Shown: positions 9,410 to 20,900, counted from the stretch's first letter. The stretch is DNA of 64,000 nucleotides from Arenicellales bacterium (GCA_028284225.1 JANQSD010000019.1:62001-126000), one strand, 5' to 3'. Numbers and translations are program-made. Notes: generated from the letters alone by a model not told the origin.

Positions 9410-10588
9410 TTGGCTGAAGATATAAAAATAGACAATAACCTCAAAGGGGTAGTTAATCAAACAGCCGCAGCTTTTTTTGATTACATACGGCCAACAATTT
9501 TAATGGTCGGGCAATGGGATGATTATTTTTCGATCATTAAAACACAATATAAATGGGCGGATCATGCCTTCTCACCTCCAGGAAGAATTAAAAAGGATGT
9601 GTCTTTAATAATTACCAATAATCGTCATTATTTTAATATGATCGTTTCGATGGTTAATGGTGCCGGACTAGACTTGGCCATAATTGTATATGACGACACA
9701 CAAGTGATTCCGGTTGAGGAACGTTTGGCAAGACTAAGTAAAGTGTGCTATCTGCGTTCATCATCACCAAGATATATTAACGGGCATATTCGTTCTATGT
9801 TGCAGCTACAGCGGTGGCTGTTTGGTGTCAAAGAAGATTATCCATTGATATTAACTGACCCAGAAATGTTGAACCGGATGCATCAAATCATTGTCGCACT
9901 AGACAAGGGATTGCCTATCAACACTATAACTGGAAACTCTTATTATTTCTTCTTGCTTTTTAAAACAATGGTTGCCGAAACTCATTATGATTTCGTTAGG
10001 TATATTGACCATATTGATCAATTTGACGAATTGGCATCACATGAATATACAACATTGTTTCTGAATATAAACTCTATTGAAGAATATGATCAATATTTGA
10101 AAAAACCGATCATGGAATATACTATCGTATTCGTCAGTCGCTTCGAAATTGAAGATAAGCACGTGACGCAAATATTTGACATGAATCAGTTAACCAGATT
10201 GAAATCGGTATTTTTTCTTTCTGCATATTACTATTCTCTGCAGCAAAATCTGATTGATCAAAACAATCAGACTCGTTTCGTACAAATAGGCGATTTAAAT
10301 AAGATTTATTCAGAATCTGATGATTTTTTTGAGTTTTATCAAAAACTTAAAAATTATCATAAGTCAAATTCACTTCGGTTTAAAAATATGGCGCCAATGA
10401 TAAGAGGAGCAAACTATGGTTTATATCCATTAGATGCTTTGGTAGATCAACTAGTTAGCGCGATATATAACGAATTTTTCGAGCAATCAAATTTTGCTTT
10501 GGAACATGCTGAGATGGTTTCTGGCGTAAAGCGGAGTACCTTGCAACCCAAACTTGGGAAATTACAGCGGGTAGATAGCGAATCGTAA
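9410..10588 (+). CDS. hypothetical protein; possible degenerate receiver-like N-terminus and Fis-type HTH C-terminus
   Basis: ORF with intact frame; C-terminus SNFALEHAEMVSGVKRSTLQPKLGKLQ resembles HTH_8 (Fis). Confidence 0.6.
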   Translation: MAEDIKIDNNLKGVVNQTAAAFFDYIRPTILMVGQWDDYFSIIKTQYKWADHAFSPPGRIKKDVSLIITNNRHYFNMIVSMVNGAGLDLAIIVYDDTQVIPVEERLARLSKVCYLRSSSPRYINGHIRSMLQLQRWLFGVKEDYPLILTDPEMLNRMHQIIVALDKGLPINTITGNSYYFFLLFKTMVAETHYDFVRYIDHIDQFDELASHEYTTLFLNINSIEEYDQYLKKPIMEYTIVFVSRFEIEDKHVTQIFDMNQLTRLKSVFFLSAYYYSLQQNLIDQNNQTRFVQIGDLNKIYSESDDFFEFYQKLKNYHKSNSLRFKNMAPMIRGANYGLYPLDALVDQLVSAIYNEFFEQSNFALEHAEMVSGVKRSTLQPKLGKLQRVDSES

Positions 10589-10616
10589 CTATGCACCTCC
10601 AGCTGTTTGACCGAGT

Positions 10617-11621
10617 ATGACAGAATTATTGCTGTCAGCCTGGGGTGAATTCTGGATAGTTGTTTGGGTACCGCCTTTACTATGGGCAATTGTTCTGCTT
10701 CTAGATGTATTTCAAACTAACCACATTTTTCAGGATCGCTGGGATGGCCCGATTATATCTTCTTTATTTATGGTTTTTCCGGCAATAAGCTTTTTTCTAT
10801 TATTTCCTTGTGAGTTGCCAAATGTGCAAAAGGGAGGGATTATAGCAGCTAGCGGTGTATTCAGTGCCATGGCTGTGTTCTATTACTTCAGTGCTCTGGA
10901 ACAACGAGATGATGTAGTGATGGCTGATTCATTGAATTCAATTGCCATAGTACTCGTGCCCTTAATCAATTACATGGTGTTTGGGGTTGATTACAATTTT
11001 TACGGTATTTTGGCTATCATGTTGGCATTTGTGAGTGCCTTGTTATTTGCGCTTGAACCCTCCTCATTTAGAGATAATTTAATAAGATTGAGATCTCACA
11101 ACCCCGCTTTTTGGAAGGCTTTCGCCTATATGATGATCTCGGTATTATTCTTAACTTTAAGTATAGTAATGGCCGATCATGCCTATTCTTTTGTGCCATT
11201 TTCAACGGGTATAGTTTTATTTAGTTTAGGCAATGTAATAGTAGGGTTGGGATTATGGCTTACTAGCCCGAGTATAGTTAAAAAAGTAAAGCATGCTCAT
11301 TATAATTCTTCGCGAACAGGGGTGCTGGATTTAATTAGAGAGAATTGGCGTATTTTCATTATAGCAGAGTTAACTGCAGTGTTAGCGATTGTGTTTTTTC
11401 AAAGAGCGATCGATTTAGGTGATGCCGCAATAGCAATAATCATTGAGTCAACAACACCTTTCGTAGTGATGTTTATGTCCTTTTTAATATTGTCAATTAA
11501 GGCATTTGCAAGATCAATATTGACGGAAATTAGCAAAAAACAACTTTATAATCCCGTTATAAAAATAGTGGCTTGTATTGGAATGTTTGTCAGCTTAATG
11601 CTTGTAGCATTGTTTGTTTGA
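10617..11621 (+). CDS. multi-TM membrane protein, EamA/DMT-like transporter
   Basis: About 10 hydrophobic segments; ALEQRDDVVMADSLNSIAIVLVPLINYMVFG and DLGDAAIAIIIESTTPFVVMFMSFLIL resemble DMT repeats. Confidence 0.6.
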   Translation: MTELLLSAWGEFWIVVWVPPLLWAIVLLLDVFQTNHIFQDRWDGPIISSLFMVFPAISFFLLFPCELPNVQKGGIIAASGVFSAMAVFYYFSALEQRDDVVMADSLNSIAIVLVPLINYMVFGVDYNFYGILAIMLAFVSALLFALEPSSFRDNLIRLRSHNPAFWKAFAYMMISVLFLTLSIVMADHAYSFVPFSTGIVLFSLGNVIVGLGLWLTSPSIVKKVKHAHYNSSRTGVLDLIRENWRIFIIAELTAVLAIVFFQRAIDLGDAAIAIIIESTTPFVVMFMSFLILSIKAFARSILTEISKKQLYNPVIKIVACIGMFVSLMLVALFV

Positions 11622-11711
11622 TCTCTAAGTTTAGCTCCAAATATCCGGTTGCCTGCTTTCATGACATAATCGCTATAGTATTTTTCGTGACTAAAACAAG
11701 GAGATTATGAC

Positions 11712-12818
11712 ATGAGGCAAAACGCCGTATTAAAAAGTGAATGTAATTATTTTGCTATAACGCAAACTGCTATCAGTAAGATATGGAGTGTAAATGAATG
11801 GGGGAAATTACATGAAATAATACTTGGTGATCCGAGCAGCGGTTATCTTCCAAGCATGGATGATGTATCTCAACTTAACTATGATCGTTTGACTGAAGAG
11901 GAAATAAAAAGAGTTATTCCTTCTAATATGCCAGAGTATGTGATTGATGAAACACAGGAGGACTTAGAGCAACTTCGAAGAATCCTTGTTGATCTAGATG
12001 TGAGTGTAATTAATGCTTCTCCGCTTGATGTTTCATGTTCGGTGGAGTCTCCCTATTGGAAAGCAGAGCAGGAGAGTGCAATTAATATAAGAGATTTGAC
12101 CTTGATACATGGTGACCTTACTATTGATGTGGCATCAGCAACTCGAGGACGATACTTTGAGAGTTTCGCCGTTAGAGAGCTTTTTCTGGATTATTATAAG
12201 CAACGTAATTACTCTGGACTGTTGTGTCCGCCTCGGCCTCGATTATTTGATAATACTTATGATTTATCTCGAGGGCGTGGCATTAATGAAACAGAACCAT
12301 TATTTGATGCGGCCAATTGTATGCGTTTAGGTCGAGATATCATTATTGATATTAATAACACCGCCAACCTTGCCGGAGCACAATGGCTGCAATCAACATT
12401 AGATTGCTACTATGGGCATGACGTGGTCAAAGTACACCCGGTATCATTATCGCCAGACCATATCGATATTGTCTTGATACCATTATGTGAAGGGCATGCG
12501 CTGATTAATCCGGAATATGTTACTGACACTAACTTGCCCGATTTTTTATACAATTGGAATTTAATAGAATGTCCGGAAATGGTAAGACAGTCATATGGTT
12601 CACGTACACCAAAAGCTTCCAAATGGATTGGGATGAATCTACTGGTAATTGACGGCGAGGAAAGGACAGTTTTAGTCGAGGAGCAGCAACTGCCTTTAAT
12701 CGATCGCTTAACTCAAAATGGGTTCCGTCCGATTCCTGTGCGTTGGCGTCATGGTCGTACCTGGGGAGGTGCGTTTCATTGTATATCCCTGGATACTCAT
12801 CGCTCAGGCAGTCTTTAA
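11712..12818 (+). CDS. amidinotransferase (glycine/inosamine-phosphate amidinotransferase-like)
   Basis: INETEPLFDAANCMRLGRDIIIDINNTANLAGAQWLQ, DHIDIVLIPL, KWIGMNLLVIDGEERTVLVEEQQLPLIDRL, GGAFHCISLD: Asp, His and Cys motifs of AGAT-type amidinotransferases. Confidence 0.88.
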   Translation: MRQNAVLKSECNYFAITQTAISKIWSVNEWGKLHEIILGDPSSGYLPSMDDVSQLNYDRLTEEEIKRVIPSNMPEYVIDETQEDLEQLRRILVDLDVSVINASPLDVSCSVESPYWKAEQESAINIRDLTLIHGDLTIDVASATRGRYFESFAVRELFLDYYKQRNYSGLLCPPRPRLFDNTYDLSRGRGINETEPLFDAANCMRLGRDIIIDINNTANLAGAQWLQSTLDCYYGHDVVKVHPVSLSPDHIDIVLIPLCEGHALINPEYVTDTNLPDFLYNWNLIECPEMVRQSYGSRTPKASKWIGMNLLVIDGEERTVLVEEQQLPLIDRLTQNGFRPIPVRWRHGRTWGGAFHCISLDTHRSGSL

Positions 12819-12870
12819 ATCTAAATTCCTTAACTGACGGTTGTTTACCTGATTAATAGTATTTGAATAT

Positions 12871-12954
12871 AAAACCAGCCTTATAACTTTTTTTGGGTTT
12901 TCCATGAATTTGGAAGACCAGAGCCGAAATTGAGTTAGCATTAAGGCTGGTTTT
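12871..12954. other. structured intergenic element with perfect 13-bp inverted repeat and inner hairpin
   Basis: AAAACCAGCCTTA (12871-12883) / TAAGGCTGGTTTT (12942-12954); inner GGTTTTCCA-TGAATT-TGGAAGACC. Confidence 0.65.
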
Positions 12955-12969
12955 AATTTGTAGAGTGGA

Positions 12970-13308
12970 ATGAAACGACAACCTGGAGCAAAGATATTGT
13001 CTCTTAAGACGAATCATAAAAATGATGAACTAACAAAAGCCTTCGATGTCACAACTTTACCTGACTTAGTCTTATTGCTAAGAAAAAAGCTGAATAATAA
13101 ACAAACGAATATTGTATTGCTGGCCGATAGGATGGGCTGTTCAAAATCTTTCTTGTATGAATTTAGAAATGGTAAAGCAGTATGTATGGATATTCTTAAT
13201 CATTTAGCTAATCATTTTCAGATTAAATATGTAATCACCAATTTTGATCCCGACAAGTTGAACGGTATTGCCTGGCATTTTCCGTCGGAGAGAAAACCAC
13301 CGTCTTGA
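12970..13308 (+). CDS. small HTH (XRE-like) protein
   Basis: IVLLADRMGCSKSFLYEFRNGKAVCMDILNHLANHF. Confidence 0.6.
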   Translation: MKRQPGAKILSLKTNHKNDELTKAFDVTTLPDLVLLLRKKLNNKQTNIVLLADRMGCSKSFLYEFRNGKAVCMDILNHLANHFQIKYVITNFDPDKLNGIAWHFPSERKPPS

Positions 13309-13399
13309 ACTAATAGATAGGTTTTAAGGCGGGAGATTAGGATTAATGGGGTAAACAAATCATGCAGTGATCGTAAATATTTTCGCCTAAATACTTTGA

Positions 13400-14224
13400 T
13401 TACTGATACAACCTCTTCTCCCGCCCTTTTCCATTAAGGCTGTTTGCTAAACAGCACAACTTTTTTAAGATGATTTTTAAATGACGTCTTGTTTGCTTAG
13501 CTTTAGTTGGAACGTAGTGCCATGGCGCTGTCTCAAGCATGTAAGTTGATTGTGCCAGTTCCATTTGAATAGCGTGGATATTTTGATCAGGTTGTCCATA
13601 ATGTCGGGTTGTCCAGCCGCCTTTAAAACGTCCATTGACCACATAAGTATAATCGCTCACTTGGCTGCAGATCGATTTTACAATCGCCTCAATTTCGGGA
13701 TTGCATGAGTGACCGTTAAATGTGCCGATATTGAAATCAGGCAAGGTACCATCAAATAGAAACGGAATAGTTGAGCGTATCGAATGGCAGTCGTAAAGAA
13801 TTACACTACCGTGAATCTGTTTTAAACGTTCGATTTGATCTGCCAAAGCATTATGATAGGGTCGATGATAAGTGTTGCAGCGTTGTTTGATTTCATCTTC
13901 ACTGGGTTCGCGGCCAGTCTTGTAGATTGGATTTCCATCAAAGTCAGTTAATGGGCAAAGACTGGTAGTGTTTTGGCCGGGGTATAGTGATACATCTTCT
14001 GGATCACGATTGGCGTCTATTACATAGCGATGTACATGTGATTGCACAACGGTGACATCATTTAGCAAGCCATCGTAAAGTCGATTGATATGCCAGTCAG
14101 TGTCAGCCAGTGCTTTGCCTGTATCGTTAAGTTGATCCCGGATCGAGTCAGGTACATGAGTGCCACCATGCGGCTGGGCTAAAATGATGGGTGAACGCCC
14201 TTCGAGAACACTGAAAACCTTCAT
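13400..14224 (-). CDS. hutG: N-formylglutamate amidohydrolase
   Basis: Position in hut locus; [56 protein letters not shown]. Confidence 0.92.
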   Translation of the reverse strand: MKVFSVLEGRSPIILAQPHGGTHVPDSIRDQLNDTGKALADTDWHINRLYDGLLNDVTVVQSHVHRYVIDANRDPEDVSLYPGQNTTSLCPLTDFDGNPIYKTGREPSEDEIKQRCNTYHRPYHNALADQIERLKQIHGSVILYDCHSIRSTIPFLFDGTLPDFNIGTFNGHSCNPEIEAIVKSICSQVSDYTYVVNGRFKGGWTTRHYGQPDQNIHAIQMELAQSTYMLETAPWHYVPTKAKQTRRHLKIILKKLCCLANSLNGKGREKRLYQ

Positions 14225-15759
14225 AGAACAGGTAGTATTTTATTGTCGATAATGTCAACTATTGTGCCGTTAAGAATAAGATCACTTGCGCTTTTAATAT
14301 CATCGGCCATGTAACGGTCATTGCTTAACGGTGCGATGTTTTGTCTTAAAACTTTAATTGTACTTTCTAGCGGTTTACTGGTTCTTAGTGGTTGTCGAAA
14401 ATTAATGCCTTGAGCACTGGTTAATAATTCGATGCCGATAATCGTTGCCAGGTTTTGGTTCATGTCTAAAATTCTACGGGCACCATGACAAGCCATTGAA
14501 ACATGATCCTCCTGGTTAGCGCTGGTCGGCGTTGAATCGATCGAACTAGGCGCCGCTTTTTGCTTATTCTCAGACATTAATGCAGCGGCGGTGACTTCGG
14601 CAATCATAAATCCGGAGTTTAATCCAGGCTCTGGCGATAAAAATGCTGGCAAGCCATAATTAAGTGCCGGATCAACCAGGGTGGCGATACGACGTTCTGT
14701 AATTGATCCAATTTCACTAATGGCCAGTGCACATTGGTCAGCAGCGAAGGCAACCGGCTCAGCATGGAAATTGCCACCGGAGATAATCTCATTATGCTCG
14801 GCAATCACCAAAGGGTTATCCGTCACAGCATTGGCTTCTATTTCCAGCGTTTTGGCAACTTGTTTCAAGATATCCATACAGGCTCCCATAACCTGTGGCT
14901 GGCAGCGCAGGCAATAGGGATCTTGTACGCGCTCATCATCCTCGCGATGAGACTCTCGAATTTCAGAACCGGCCAATAATTCCCGCAGGCATTGGCCTGC
15001 TTCGACCTGGCCAGGCTGGCCACGTAATTCATGAACTTCGCTTCGAAACGGCGCGGTTGAAGCCATTAAGGCATCACTGGCCAACGCACCTGTAATAAGT
15101 GCTGATTGTGCCAATCTCCAACCATCAAATAGACCGGCCAGGGCCAGTGCAGTTGATACTTGAGTGCCGTTGATCATGCCCAAGCCTTCCTTGGGGCCAA
15201 GTTTAATGGGGTTCAAACCTGCCTTGCGCAATGCTTCACGGCCGGACAGTTTCTCACCTTGATAGTTGGCACAGCCTTCACCGATTAATACTGAAGTTAA
15301 ATGGGCTAATGGAGCCAGGTCTCCTGAGGCTCCAACAGAGCCTTTCTCGGGAATCACAGGAATAATGTCATATGCAAGTAAATTTTGTAGCTGCTCGATG
15401 ATTATCCAACGAACACCGGAGGCACCTCGGCCAAGTGATAACAACTTTAAGCTGATTACCAACCTCACGATATTGGCAGGTAAAGGCCCGCCTACACCGC
15501 AACAGTGAGAGAGGATCAAATTACGTTGTAATTGGGCGGTTTGTTCTGTCTCAATACGGGTGCTGGCCAGTTTTCCAAAGCCGGTGTTTATGCCATAAAT
15601 AGCATTGTTGCTGTCAGCCGCTTGCTCAACAATAGTTGCCGCTTTTTCAATTGCGGGTTTGCAACGCTGATCTAATTCTATTGTGCATGAGTTACGATAA
15701 ATTCGCTCCAGTTGTTCTAATTTTGCTTGACCGGGAGTGAGTACAACTGTATCGCTCAT
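14221..15759 (-). CDS. hutH: histidine ammonia-lyase
   Basis: [25 protein letters not shown] (ASG MIO motif), [24 protein letters not shown]. Confidence 0.97.
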   Translation of the reverse strand: MSDTVVLTPGQAKLEQLERIYRNSCTIELDQRCKPAIEKAATIVEQAADSNNAIYGINTGFGKLASTRIETEQTAQLQRNLILSHCCGVGGPLPANIVRLVISLKLLSLGRGASGVRWIIIEQLQNLLAYDIIPVIPEKGSVGASGDLAPLAHLTSVLIGEGCANYQGEKLSGREALRKAGLNPIKLGPKEGLGMINGTQVSTALALAGLFDGWRLAQSALITGALASDALMASTAPFRSEVHELRGQPGQVEAGQCLRELLAGSEIRESHREDDERVQDPYCLRCQPQVMGACMDILKQVAKTLEIEANAVTDNPLVIAEHNEIISGGNFHAEPVAFAADQCALAISEIGSITERRIATLVDPALNYGLPAFLSPEPGLNSGFMIAEVTAAALMSENKQKAAPSSIDSTPTSANQEDHVSMACHGARRILDMNQNLATIIGIELLTSAQGINFRQPLRTSKPLESTIKVLRQNIAPLSNDRYMADDIKSASDLILNGTIVDIIDNKILPVL

Positions 15760-15761
15760 GA

Positions 15762-17150
15762 TTAACCTGCTAAACGATTGATTGTTGATCGGAAATTATT
15801 TTCGATGTTGGTTTCATGCTGATGGTGACCGTCTTCAATAAGCTTGATGCCGCCTACGTAAACATCCTTAACAGTATTATCATTGCCGGAAAAGATTAAG
15901 CTGTCGAGTAAATCGTCTTTGCTGCGGCCATAAAGTCGTGGGTGCATGTCGTCTATGACAACAAAATCAGCACGATAGCCTGGCTTGATTCTGCCTGTTT
16001 TTCTTGCAGTTGCTTGAGCACCGCCTATTAATGCCTGTTGGTATAAATGACAACCGGTGCTTGATTTTACGGTTGTATTTAAAACATTACGTCGATTTGT
16101 TTGCAGGCGTTGGCCATATTCAAGCCAGCGCAATTCCTCAAACGGGCTTATGGAAATATGGCTGTCAGAGCCGATACCCCAACTGCCTTTCTCAACAAAA
16201 TATTGTTCGGCATTGAAAAATCCATCACCAAGATTGGCTTCAGTAGTGGGACATAGCCCTGCTACAGCACCTGATTTAGCCAGATCGGCTGTTTCCGCAG
16301 CAGTCATATGAGTGGCATGGATTAAACACCATTTATGATTGATATCAAAATGATTAAGTAACCATTCAACCGGACGCTGGTTGCTCCAGGCTAGGCAATC
16401 TTCTATCTCTTTTAGTTGTTCAGCTACATGGATATGAACAATTTCAGCTTCAGAACAATGTTGTAATACTTCTTTTAATAATTCTTGGTCAACTGCACGC
16501 AATGAATGTGGGGCTATACCTAGCGAAGCATTTTTAACATCTCGAATATCTTTTTCCAGGCTTTCTACAACTTGGATAAATTCTTCGGCATTATTCAAAA
16601 AGCGCTTTTGCCCCTGGTTTGCAGGCTCACCACCAAATCCTCCATAGGTATACAAGACGGGCAGCGCTGTAAAGGCGATACCTGCCTCTACAGCTGCTTG
16701 AAAACATTGCTTGGTCATCTCGGCGCGGTCTTGGTATGGGTTACCGCTCAGGTCGTGATGTAAATACTGAAATTCGCCTACACAGGTATAACCAAACTTC
16801 AGCATTTCCAGATAGAGTTGACTGGCTATGGCTTTAAGGTCATCGGGCTGAATGCGTTCAAGATAATGATACATCATGGTGCGCCAGGTCCAGAAACTGT
16901 CTTCACGATTGCCGGTCGTTGAGTTTTTTTCAGTCAGGCCTGCCATGGCTCGTTGGTGGGCATGTGAATGAAGATTGGTCATGCCGGGGATTAAGACCCC
17001 ATTAATAACAGTTGCTCCGTTAGCTGTGCTTTGCGCTACACAACCTGTAATTTCTCCGCTGCTGTTTATTCCAATGCGCACATCTTCAGCCCAGCTATTG
17101 CCGAGAAATGCATATTTGACCCAAATTGAATGATCGTCTCGATGTTTCAT
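15762..17150 (-). CDS. hutF: formimidoylglutamate deiminase
   Basis: [54 protein letters not shown] at 17150 preferred over the listed 17195, which lies inside the operator. Confidence 0.93.
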   Translation of the reverse strand: MKHRDDHSIWVKYAFLGNSWAEDVRIGINSSGEITGCVAQSTANGATVINGVLIPGMTNLHSHAHQRAMAGLTEKNSTTGNREDSFWTWRTMMYHYLERIQPDDLKAIASQLYLEMLKFGYTCVGEFQYLHHDLSGNPYQDRAEMTKQCFQAAVEAGIAFTALPVLYTYGGFGGEPANQGQKRFLNNAEEFIQVVESLEKDIRDVKNASLGIAPHSLRAVDQELLKEVLQHCSEAEIVHIHVAEQLKEIEDCLAWSNQRPVEWLLNHFDINHKWCLIHATHMTAAETADLAKSGAVAGLCPTTEANLGDGFFNAEQYFVEKGSWGIGSDSHISISPFEELRWLEYGQRLQTNRRNVLNTTVKSSTGCHLYQQALIGGAQATARKTGRIKPGYRADFVVIDDMHPRLYGRSKDDLLDSLIFSGNDNTVKDVYVGGIKLIEDGHHQHETNIENNFRSTINRLAG

Positions 17151-17178
17151 GCTATTTGCAATGTTAGCATAAGAATTA

Positions 17179-17200
17179 TATACTTGTATATACAAGTATA
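17179..17200. promoter_or_regulatory. putative HutC operator in hutF/hutI divergent promoter
   Basis: Perfect 22-bp palindrome TATACTTGTATATACAAGTATA; HutC-type core TTGTATATACAA. Confidence 0.85.
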
Positions 17201-17211
17201 GGAAAGATTGA

Positions 17212-18453
17212 ATGCCTTATCGATTATTGACAAATGCAACACTGGCAACCATGCAGGATTCGACTTCCTATGGCTTAATTCCCTCTGCAAGCCTGGTTGT
17301 TGAGAGCGGTAATATCGCATGGCTGGGCCCTGATCAACAATTACCTGGGCGGTTCAAGATATCAGATAATGAATCTATCAATTGCCAGGGTCAATTAGTC
17401 ACACCGGGATTAATCGATTGCCACACGCACCTTGTTTATGGGGGGAATCGGGCAGTAGAGTTTGAAATGCGCTTAGAGGGAGCGAGTTATCAACAAATAG
17501 CTCGAGCAGGAGGTGGTATTAACTCGACTGTCAGGCACACTCGTGACGCCAACGAACAAGAATTATTTGATAAGGCGGCAGATCGTCTTCATGGTTTAAT
17601 GACTGAGGGGGTGACTACAGTTGAAATCAAATCAGGTTATGGCCTGGATATCGAAAACGAAATCAAAATGCTTAAGGTTGCGCAGAAACTGGCCGATCAA
17701 AACCCAATTCGAGTGAAAAAAACGTTTCTAGGTGCACATGCTTTACCGCCGGAATTCAAAGCAGATAAAGATCGATATATCGATTACGTTTGTGACCAGA
17801 TGCTGCCTGCTGTGGTAGAGGCTGGCTTGGTCGATGCTGTTGATGGATTTTGTGAAGGCATAGCATTCTCAGTTGAACAGATGGAAAAAGTATTCGACAA
17901 GGCTCAAGCATTGAATTTACCAATCAAACTTCATGCAGAACAACTAAGCCATTTAGGAGGAGCAGCAATGGCCGCAATGCGCGGGGCATTGTCGGTTGAT
18001 CATGTTGAATATCTAAAGTCACAGGAAGCAAGGATTTTAGCGGATAACAATACTGCTGCTGTCTTGTTGCCGGGAGCTTTCTACACACTCAGAGAAACCC
18101 AACTGCCACCTGTACAAGCCCTGCGCCGGAACAATGTGCCGATTGCTATCGCAACTGATTTAAACCCCGGTTCTTCACCACTGCATTCACTATTGTTGAC
18201 CATGAATATGGCGTGTACATTGTTTTCATTGACGCCAGTTGAAGCACTCGCAGGTGTCACCATCAATGCTGCAAAGGCCTTGGGATTGGATCATCAAATA
18301 GGCAGTTTAGAGGTTGGAAAATCAGCAGATTTAGTCATATGGGGAGTGGATCATCCTGCAGTATTGTCTTACGAAATCGGTTCAAACCACTGTAAGTCAG
18401 TAATGATCAAGGGTCAATGGCGAGAAAATAACCATCAACCAATATTGAACTGA
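17212..18453 (+). CDS. hutI: imidazolonepropionase
   Basis: PGLIDCHTHLVYGGNRAVEFEMRL, KSGYGLD, FLGAHALPPE, LHAEQLSHLGG, ATDLNPGSSP. Confidence 0.97.
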   Translation: MPYRLLTNATLATMQDSTSYGLIPSASLVVESGNIAWLGPDQQLPGRFKISDNESINCQGQLVTPGLIDCHTHLVYGGNRAVEFEMRLEGASYQQIARAGGGINSTVRHTRDANEQELFDKAADRLHGLMTEGVTTVEIKSGYGLDIENEIKMLKVAQKLADQNPIRVKKTFLGAHALPPEFKADKDRYIDYVCDQMLPAVVEAGLVDAVDGFCEGIAFSVEQMEKVFDKAQALNLPIKLHAEQLSHLGGAAMAAMRGALSVDHVEYLKSQEARILADNNTAAVLLPGAFYTLRETQLPPVQALRRNNVPIAIATDLNPGSSPLHSLLLTMNMACTLFSLTPVEALAGVTINAAKALGLDHQIGSLEVGKSADLVIWGVDHPAVLSYEIGSNHCKSVMIKGQWRENNHQPILN

Positions 18454-19220
18454 TGAATACGTCCAGCACTGTATCGGCCATCGATAAAGACGCATCATTG
18501 CCGCTTTATCAACAGATAAAGGATGTCATTAATCAAAGAATTAAAGATGGGCAATGGCGAGCCGGTCAAAAAATACCATCGGAAAATGAGCTGGTTGATT
18601 CACTTAGGGTTTCCCGGATGACAGTAAATCGTGCCTTGCGAGAGTTGACGCGGGAAGGGGTGCTAAACCGGGTTCATGGTTTGGGTACGTTTGTCAGCGA
18701 ACCCCCTCAGCATGCAAGTTTGATTCAACTTAAAGATATTGCCGAGGAGGTTACAGATCAGGGTCAGGTGCATTCATCAACAGTGTTAATGCATCTAAAA
18801 ATCAGAGCTTCAGACTACATCGCTGAAAAAATGCAGTTATTAAAAAATGAAGACGTTTTCTATTTGAAGTCAGTACACTTTCAAGATCAGCTGCCGATTC
18901 AATTGGAAGAGCGTTATGTCAATCCACTGATGATTCCTGATTTTATGAATATTGATTTTACGGCACAGACTGCAACCAGCTATCTCATGGCTCAATTTCG
19001 GCCTGATCAAATGGAACACCGGGTTCAGGCGATTATGCCGGATGATAAATCCAGGGATTTGTTAAACCTTGGTCGTTTACAACCTTGTTTGAAATTATCA
19101 AGAAGAACCTGGAAAAGTGATCAAGTAGTTACCTATGTGACAATGATTTACCCGGGTAACCGCTATGATCTGGCCGCCAAGTATTCAACCAACGACTATC
19201 AAATAGTCAAACATCAATGA
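18453..19220 (+). CDS. hutC: GntR-family histidine utilisation repressor
   Basis: LPLYQQIKDVINQRIKDGQWRAGQKIPSENELVDSLRVSRMTVNRALRELTREG + UTRA domain; hut locus. Confidence 0.93.
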   Translation: MNTSSTVSAIDKDASLPLYQQIKDVINQRIKDGQWRAGQKIPSENELVDSLRVSRMTVNRALRELTREGVLNRVHGLGTFVSEPPQHASLIQLKDIAEEVTDQGQVHSSTVLMHLKIRASDYIAEKMQLLKNEDVFYLKSVHFQDQLPIQLEERYVNPLMIPDFMNIDFTAQTATSYLMAQFRPDQMEHRVQAIMPDDKSRDLLNLGRLQPCLKLSRRTWKSDQVVTYVTMIYPGNRYDLAAKYSTNDYQIVKHQ

Positions 19221-19229
19221 GGAACAGTA

Positions 19230-20900
19230 ATGATTTCGAATCGAATTGATAAAACCAGGGTGATTCGAGCACCACGTGGATCAGATTTAACCTGTAAAAA
19301 CTGGTTGACTGAAGCCGCTTACCGCATGATACAAAATAACCTGGATCCGGATGTGGCCGAGCGACCTGAGGAATTAACGGTATATGGGGGCATTGGGCGG
19401 GCGGCACGAAACTGGGATTGTTTTGACCAGATTTTAAACACTTTGCAACAACTTGAAGAAGACGAAAGCCTGCTAATCCAGTCAGGCAAACCAGTAGGTG
19501 TCTTTAAGACACATGCCGACGCACCGCGTGTTTTGATCGCAAATTCTAACCTGGTTCCACATTGGTCAACCTGGGAGCACTTTAATGAGCTTGATCGTAA
19601 GGGATTGATGATGTTTGGGCAGATGACGGCCGGTTCCTGGATTTATATTGCCAGCCAGGGCATTGTCCAGGGTACCTATGAGACATTTGTTGAGGCTGGT
19701 CGCCAGCATTTCAGTGGTGATACTAGGGGCAAATGGATATTAACCGCTGGTCTTGGCGGGATGGGAGGCGCCCAGCCGTTAGCTGCGACCATGGCAGGTT
19801 ATTGTGCACTGTGTATTGAATGTGATGAAACGCGTATAGATTTCAGATTAAGAACCAAGTACCTCGACAAGAAAGCCGATTCGTTACAGCAGGCATTAGA
19901 AATGATTCAACAAGCCTGTGAACAAGGTGATGCAATTTCTGTCGGGTTATTAGGCAATGCGGCTGAATTATTACCGCAAATGGTTGAACAGGGCGTTAAA
20001 CCCGATTTGGTGACTGATCAAACTTCTGCCCACGACCCGGTCCATGGTTATTTGCCGATTGGCTGGACCATGCAGCAATGGCACGAACAGCAAAAATCAA
20101 ATCCCGAGCAGGTGGCGAGCGAGGCTAGAAAGTCAATGGCAGTTCACGTTAAGGCCATGCTGGATTTCTATCATCGAGGTATACCAACAGTTGATTACGG
20201 TAATAACATCCGCCAGGAGGCTAAAGATCAAGGTGTAAAAAATGCTTTCGATTTTCCAGGTTTTGTACCGGCTTATATACGCCCCTTGTTTTGCCGAGGG
20301 GTTGGGCCGTTTCGATGGGTGGCACTATCAGGTGATCCGGAGGATATTTATAAAACAGATCAGAAAGTGAAGGAGCTGATACCCGATGATCCGCATTTAC
20401 ATAATTGGCTGGATATGGCACAAAAACGTATAAGTTTTCAGGGCTTGCCGGCTCGAATTTGCTGGGTTGGTTTGGGGCAGCGTCATCGTCTGGGTTTGGC
20501 CTTCAACCAAATGGTGGCCAGCGGCGAACTTAAAGCTCCTGTTGTTATCGGCAGGGATCATTTGGACTCCGGTTCAGTGGCCTCACCTAACCGTGAAACA
20601 GAAAGCATGAAAGATGGTTCTGATGCCGTGTCGGACTGGCCATTGTTAAATGCATTACTAAATACGGCCTCAGGTGCGACCTGGGTGTCTTTTCACCATG
20701 GTGGTGGTGTAGGCATGGGCTATTCACAGCATGCGGGTGTGGTTATTTGTTGTGACGGCAGTGAACAGGCAGCTAAACGTATTGAACGAGTACTTTGGAA
20801 TGATCCGGGTACAGGCGTGATGCGTCATGCTGATGCCGGTTATGAAACAGCAATAGAATGTGCGCAGGAAAACGGGCTTAATTTACCGGCAATACTATAA
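19230..20900 (+). CDS. hutU: urocanate hydratase
   Basis: [57 protein letters not shown]. Confidence 0.98.
   Translation: MISNRIDKTRVIRAPRGSDLTCKNWLTEAAYRMIQNNLDPDVAERPEELTVYGGIGRAARNWDCFDQILNTLQQLEEDESLLIQSGKPVGVFKTHADAPRVLIANSNLVPHWSTWEHFNELDRKGLMMFGQMTAGSWIYIASQGIVQGTYETFVEAGRQHFSGDTRGKWILTAGLGGMGGAQPLAATMAGYCALCIECDETRIDFRLRTKYLDKKADSLQQALEMIQQACEQGDAISVGLLGNAAELLPQMVEQGVKPDLVTDQTSAHDPVHGYLPIGWTMQQWHEQQKSNPEQVASEARKSMAVHVKAMLDFYHRGIPTVDYGNNIRQEAKDQGVKNAFDFPGFVPAYIRPLFCRGVGPFRWVALSGDPEDIYKTDQKVKELIPDDPHLHNWLDMAQKRISFQGLPARICWVGLGQRHRLGLAFNQMVASGELKAPVVIGRDHLDSGSVASPNRETESMKDGSDAVSDWPLLNALLNTASGATWVSFHHGGGVGMGYSQHAGVVICCDGSEQAAKRIERVLWNDPGTGVMRHADAGYETAIECAQENGLNLPAIL

Noticed and set aside
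12109-12622. Small ORFs within the amidinotransferase gene
   Set aside because: Overlap a well-supported CDS in other frames
13323-13426. GGCGGGAGA / TCTCCCGCC pair around the hutG 3' end
   Set aside because: Only 9 bp with about 80 bp spacing and one arm inside hutG; likely chance or a weak terminator-like pairing
14619-16763. Many short antisense ORFs inside hutH/hutF
   Set aside because: Opposite-strand shadows of strongly supported genes, no RBS or domain evidence
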